DNA from: Sulfidibacter corallicola
GTDB lineage: Bacteria; Acidobacteriota; Holophagae; Acanthopleuribacterales; Acanthopleuribacteraceae
Direction: 5' to 3'
NCBI RefSeq assembly: GCF_017498545.1
Contig: NZ_CP071793.1
Coordinates: forward strand, 1,612,001 to 1,676,000
Length of the DNA stretch: 64,000 nucleotides
In this document: in pieces, positions 60,481 through 64,000 of the stretch
How positions within the stretch are numbered: position 1 is the first letter of the stretch
How the letters are laid out: each line of letters opens with the position of its first letter
Position numbers and translations under genes: made by a program
The notes under the pieces: generated by a model
What the model saw: the letters and a program-made list of their open reading frames with translations, nothing else
The model's database searches: none
Told to the model about the DNA's origin: nothing

Positions 60481-62136
60481 CTACCGCTGCCGGTGATCCA
60501 CCGTTTTTTTCAGGACCCATTGGCGTGGATCTACCGAGGCGTGTTTGCGATCGGTCAGGGACAGGCCTTCACCGCCGGGAACCACCTGCGCCCATTGGGT
60601 GCCTCGATCCGGCGTTTCCCAGGAGATCTCCACCGGCATGGGAAAGTCCGGCCGCGACCAGCGCAACTCCAGTTGGTTCCCGGTTTCCTGGATCTCCAAG
60701 CGGGGCAGTTCGCTGGTGCGCAAATAGGCGTCGAAATACCAGCCCAGGTCGCGGCCCGCGACTTCCTGCACCAGGATTTCGAAATCGCAGGTCGTGGCGC
60801 CGCTTTGGCGATCGCTTCCGTGTTCCGTGGCGAACCGGTAGAGCACGTGGTCCAGGTTCGGCTTGCCGATCAGGAAGCGCAGGCCGTGGAGCATCAGTGC
60901 GCCCTTGCCGTAGAGGTCGGACTGGTAGGCCTCGGCGGCGATGGTGGGATGGTTGGGGATCAAGGGTTTCACATTGGTGAGACGCCCACGCAGGTCGGTG
61001 AAAAAGCGCTGCGCCGCGGCCATGCCCTGGCTCTCCTCGAGAAAGACTCCCGTGGCATAGGTGCAGATTCCCTCGTGAAGCCACAACTCGTTCCAGTTCA
61101 GGGCCGTGACGTGGTTGCCCCACCATTCGTGACCCAGTTCGTGGAGCAACAGCCAATCGTAGCCTTCGACCATGTGGAAGCGATTGCCGTAGGCGTTGAT
61201 GGTCTGGTGCTCCATGCCCAGGTACGGGGTGTGGGCGACACCCACTTTGGCGTGATCGAAGGGGAAAGGACCGAAGTGCTGGCTGTAGAAATCCAGGTAG
61301 CGGTGCAGTTCGCCCATGAGATCGGCGCGCTGGCGGTCGTAACTGCGGTCGTCGGCGATGCGTGCATGGTCCGGGGGATGGCGCAGGGTGTAGACCGAGA
61401 CGGGAATGTCCCGTACGCCCGGGTAACTGGCGTGGTCCTGCCGGTAATCGGCCACGTTGATGGAGACGTTGTAGGCGCCGATGGGACCCTGGTGGACCCA
61501 TTGAAAGGTGCGGCGCTCGGCGTCGGGCTCCGTGACTTGGCGCAGCAGGCCGTTGGCGGCGCAAAACAGCGGTTTGGGGATGGTGACGTTCAGGACCAGG
61601 TGATCGATTTTGTCGGACGGATAATCGTGGGCGGGGAACCAGATGTTTGCGCCCGCCACCTGGCAGGAAAGGGAAATCCAAGGTTGCTGCTCGCCATCGG
61701 TGGACCATACGAAGCCGTCGTCCCAGGGGGGGCGCTTGGCGACTTGGGGTTGCCCGCCGTAGCGCACCTCGAACCGTGCGGGCAGTGCGTGACCTGGAGC
61801 GGCGAGAATGCGCAGATGGCCGTTCTCGTGGTGGAAGACCAGATCACGGCCCTCGGCCCGTACCGTTTCGACGTGCATTTCCGCCGCCAGATCCAGTTCC
61901 AGAAACCTGGCCTCGGGATCCAGGGGCACCACTTCCAGCGTCGCCACCGCGGCGATGGCCTTGCGGTCGGGAAACAACTCGACGTCCAGCTCCATGCGCC
62001 GTACGTCCAGGTGACGGAAACCCGTGTCGTGCGCATGGCCCCGCTTCGGGACATCCGCGGCCCATCCCGTCGCGACCAACACGCACAGGAGGACCAACGC
62101 GAGGGTTGGCGACAGGTAGCCTCGTTTCAGGCACAT
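60481..62136 (-). CDS. Secreted M1-family aminopeptidase
   Basis: The 551-residue protein has a signal peptide (about 1-27, ending GWAAD), a beta-rich N-terminal domain and a zinc peptidase domain. The exopeptidase motif is seen as LGMEHQT (G-x-MEN type, with His in place of Asn), and the zinc site is HELGHEWWGN near residue 331 with the third ligand Glu in NELWLHEGI 18 residues later. It is shorter than classic aminopeptidase N (about 870) because the C-terminal helical domain is reduced. It should remove N-terminal residues from peptides in the periplasm or outside. The ribosome site before the ATG at 62136 is weak. Confidence 0.92.
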   Translation of the reverse strand: MCLKRGYLSPTLALVLLCVLVATGWAADVPKRGHAHDTGFRHLDVRRMELDVELFPDRKAIAAVATLEVVPLDPEARFLELDLAAEMHVETVRAEGRDLVFHHENGHLRILAAPGHALPARFEVRYGGQPQVAKRPPWDDGFVWSTDGEQQPWISLSCQVAGANIWFPAHDYPSDKIDHLVLNVTIPKPLFCAANGLLRQVTEPDAERRTFQWVHQGPIGAYNVSINVADYRQDHASYPGVRDIPVSVYTLRHPPDHARIADDRSYDRQRADLMGELHRYLDFYSQHFGPFPFDHAKVGVAHTPYLGMEHQTINAYGNRFHMVEGYDWLLLHELGHEWWGNHVTALNWNELWLHEGICTYATGVFLEESQGMAAAQRFFTDLRGRLTNVKPLIPNHPTIAAEAYQSDLYGKGALMLHGLRFLIGKPNLDHVLYRFATEHGSDRQSGATTCDFEILVQEVAGRDLGWYFDAYLRTSELPRLEIQETGNQLELRWSRPDFPMPVEISWETPDRGTQWAQVVPGGEGLSLTDRKHASVDPRQWVLKKTVDHRQR

Positions 62137-62153
62137 GGCAGGGCAGGAATCCT

Positions 62154-62492
62154 TCAGTTGAAGGACGCTACGGCCAATTCCTCGTCATTGAAGTACTCGA
62201 AAATGCTGAGGATTTGGGCAATGAACAGCAAGTTCTTGATCTTCTTGCTGATGTTGAGCAGTTTGAACTGCCCCTCGTGTTCCTGAATGTGCTGGAGGCA
62301 GGCCATGAGTTCGCCGACCCCGGAACTGTCCATGTAGGTCACGCGCGCCATATTGAGCAGAATGCGTTTCTGGCCGATTTCCACGAGCTTGTGGATCGCT
62401 TCGCGCAGTTGGACATCACCTTCGCCAATGGTGATCTGGCCTTCCAGATCGAGAATGGTGATGTCGTCGACGCTGCGATGGTAGATCTTCAT
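62154..62492 (-). CDS. STAS-domain anti-anti-sigma factor
   Basis: The 112-residue protein is a single STAS domain like SpoIIAA/RsbV. The regulatory Ser lies in TYMDSSGVGEL (Ser56 or Ser57), which the partner kinase phosphorylates to switch binding. The start overlaps the kinase stop as ATGA, so the two form a partner-switch pair. No sigma factor or PP2C phosphatase gene is adjacent; the target is elsewhere or the pair may regulate a non-sigma output, as known for some Gram-negative partner switches. Confidence 0.93.
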   Translation of the reverse strand: MKIYHRSVDDITILDLEGQITIGEGDVQLREAIHKLVEIGQKRILLNMARVTYMDSSGVGELMACLQHIQEHEGQFKLLNISKKIKNLLFIAQILSIFEYFNDEELAVASFN

Positions 62493-62944
62493 GCTTCTTC
62501 ATCCGTTTCTTTTTGGCGCTTGACCAGGGTGACCTTGGTGCCGTTTTCGGTATTGTACTCGACGCGATCCATGAAGCTGCGCATGTAGAAAATGCCGCGG
62601 CCACTGGTTTTCAGCAGGTTTTCCTTACGGGTTGGGTCGGGGACTTCCTGGACGTTGAAGCCTTCGCCCTCATCCTGGACGACGATGCGGAACTCACCTT
62701 GATCGACCTGGAGACCGAACAAAACCTTCTTGTTTGGATCGAACTTGTTGCCGTGTTTGATGGCGTTGTTGAGCGCTTCTTGGGTAGCCAGCCAAATCCA
62801 GTATTGGCTGTCCTCGTCAAACCCCAACTGGTCACAGACCTTGTTGGTGATGGGTTGGATCATGTCGAGGATGGAAAGGCTGCTGTTGAAGCGGATTTCG
62901 ACCAGCGTGATCTCACGAGGCAAATGGGGCGATGTATCGGGCAT
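62489..62944 (-). CDS. RsbW-like serine kinase / anti-sigma factor
   Basis: From the ATG at 62944 the protein has 151 residues and a GHKL ATPase fold: N-box EALNNAIKHGN (57-67), DEGEGF (91-96) and GRGIFYM (116-122). It should phosphorylate the STAS protein encoded next and bind a target factor when the STAS protein is phosphorylated. The longer open frame up to 63130 has no similarity to the family in its first 60 residues and is not used, although the ribosome site at 62944 is weak. It is coupled to the STAS gene by a four-base overlap. Confidence 0.9.
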   Translation of the reverse strand: MPDTSPHLPREITLVEIRFNSSLSILDMIQPITNKVCDQLGFDEDSQYWIWLATQEALNNAIKHGNKFDPNKKVLFGLQVDQGEFRIVVQDEGEGFNVQEVPDPTRKENLLKTSGRGIFYMRSFMDRVEYNTENGTKVTLVKRQKETDEEA

Positions 62945-63214
62945 AACGGATTCACTCGACGGTGGGGTGAAATCGGAGCTAGCTTCCACGAAAATCGTGA
63001 TGGATGTCCCACAGTATAACAACATCCTGAATGAGCGTGCTAGCCCGCAATTTTCAATTCTGGCGAGCTTGGCCGATCGCGAAGCTGTGCCTGCCGAGAT
63101 TTCGGCCGAAGTTCGAGGATCGGAGAGCAAGGTCCGTGTTTTCAGCAGGTTTTATTTGGCCCTCGGAAAGATGCGAGGTCTGGCGTAAACCGCGCGAGAC
63201 GGCGCCATAAACGC

Positions 63215-63242
63215 AAAAAGCCCCCGTGCGGTGACGGGGGCT
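63215..63242 (-). terminator. Rho-independent terminator after fabH
   Basis: On the minus strand AGCCCCCGT pairs with ACGGGGGCT over a six-base loop, followed by TTTTTGCG. It lies 29 bases after the fabH stop and is the strongest terminator in the window. Confidence 0.9.
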
Positions 63243-63270
63243 CGAAGGGGGACCGATTGGTGGAACGGTT

Positions 63271-64000
63271 TCAGAAGGACCATTCCAGCAGCGCGCTGCC
63301 CCAGGTGTAGCCGGCACCGAAGGTGGCCAGCAGGAGCAGGTCGCCTTTTTTGAGTCGACCCTGTTCGACCGCTTCGACCATGCAGCTCGGCAGGGTGGCG
63401 GAGGTCGTGTTGGCACGACGGTCGATATTGAGCATGACGGTTTCTTCCGGCAGGTTCAGGCGGTTGGCCGCGCTCTCGATGATGCGGATATTGGCCTGGT
63501 GTGGGATGAACAGGGCCAGGTCCTCTTTCGTGTATCCGTGTTTTTCCATGAGGGAGACGCTGACCGCGGCCATTTCGCGGACGGCCGACTTGAAGACTTC
63601 GCGGCCGTTCTGGTGCACGTAGTGTTCTTTGTTGGCGACGGTCTCGGCCGTGGCGGGTTTGACGCTGCCGCCCGCCGGCATGTACAGGTTCTGGCCGCCG
63701 GCGCCGTCGATGTGAAGTTCGCAATCGATCCAGCCGCCCGAGTCCACTTCCTCGAGCAGGGCCACGCCGGCGCCGTCGCCGAAGAGCACGGCAGTGGTGC
63801 GATCTTCCATATTGATGATGCGGCTCATGACGTCGACGCCCACGACGAGGCATCGTTTGGAGCGACCGGCGGCGACCAGCGCCTGGCCGGTAGAGAGCGC
63901 GTAGAGAAAACTGCTACATGCGGCGGAAAGGTCGAAGCCCCAGGCATTGGTGGCGCCGAGTTTGTGTTGCAGTAGACAGGCGGTGGCCGGGAATAGCATG
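63271..64000 (-). CDS. fabH: 3-oxoacyl-ACP synthase III, C-terminal part (5' end outside window)
   Basis: FabH condenses acetyl-CoA (or a branched starter) with malonyl-ACP to start fatty-acid synthesis. The 243 visible residues include the active Cys in LSAACSSFLYAL, the His in IPHQANIRI and the Asn in RRANTTSATLP, so the Cys-His-Asn triad is complete. The ending FGAGYTWGSALLEW is also typical. The N-terminal third lies beyond position 64000. The gene ends in a strong terminator. Confidence 0.95.
   Translation of the reverse strand, partial: MLFPATACLLQHKLGATNAWGFDLSAACSSFLYALSTGQALVAAGRSKRCLVVGVDVMSRIINMEDRTTAVLFGDGAGVALLEEVDSGGWIDCELHIDGAGGQNLYMPAGGSVKPATAETVANKEHYVHQNGREVFKSAVREMAAVSVSLMEKHGYTKEDLALFIPHQANIRIIESAANRLNLPEETVMLNIDRRANTTSATLPSCMVEAVEQGRLKKGDLLLLATFGAGYTWGSALLEWSF

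Overview
The window is a high-GC bacterial chromosome segment, apart from a few visibly A+T-richer islands. It comes from a Gram-negative (diderm) organism: it encodes a TonB-dependent receptor, a lipoprotein and an outer-membrane beta-barrel. Very large propeller-type hybrid kinases, many carboxypeptidase-regulatory-like repeats, NorR-like sigma-54 regulation, giant STAND proteins and dispersed palindromic repeats recall Acidobacteriota (Holophagae/Acanthopleuribacter-like) or Myxococcota. That placement is an impression, not a result. I see no tRNA, rRNA, CRISPR array or intact insertion sequence.

Layout. 1-144: tail of an unknown gene with a terminator and an 87-bp palindromic repeat. 410-10806 (minus): signalling genes, namely an HD-GYP response regulator translationally coupled to a 14-blade hybrid histidine kinase, then a second histidine kinase behind a BMP-type binding lipoprotein. 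11236-14980 (minus): an ATP-grasp / Fes-like esterase / S51 (cyanophycinase-like) cluster of unknown product. 15626-16534: proline dehydrogenase. 16882-19218 (minus): TonB receptor of haem/iron type with a possible Fur box. 20180-38904 (plus): the most interesting part, a poly-gamma-glutamate-like polymer locus. It comprises a CHASE2 sensor, a duplicated PgsC membrane protein fused to a large soluble part, a periplasmic anchored protein, a predicted hydrolase, a methyltransferase, a 1657-residue exported protein ending in a beta-barrel, and a PgsB Mur-ligase-like synthetase with a long N-terminal extension. A giant nSTAND/HEAT ATPase (38935-42597) converges on it.

43538-54573 holds an HTTM/DCC membrane protein coupled to a repeat-rich envelope protein, an O-methyltransferase, inorganic pyrophosphatase, hemF, a DUF423 protein and a REC-GGDEF-EAL protein. 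54966-57244 is a Septu-like defence pair (PtuA ATPase plus PtuB HNH nuclease) of lower GC. 57320-60456 holds a GAF-sigma54 activator, ahpD and ahpC, with a good -24/-12 promoter and an upstream inverted repeat that may be the activator's enhancer. 60481-64000 (minus) has an M1 aminopeptidase, an RsbW/STAS partner-switch pair and the C-terminal part of FabH.

Working model for the main locus: the PgsB-like protein activates and condenses an amino acid on the cytoplasmic face together with the PgsC-like membrane protein. The anchored and hydrolase proteins act in the periplasm, and the barrel protein takes the chain across the outer membrane. The first step rests on recognisable homology to PgsB/PgsC; the export steps are inference. 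No PgsA/CapA is visible.
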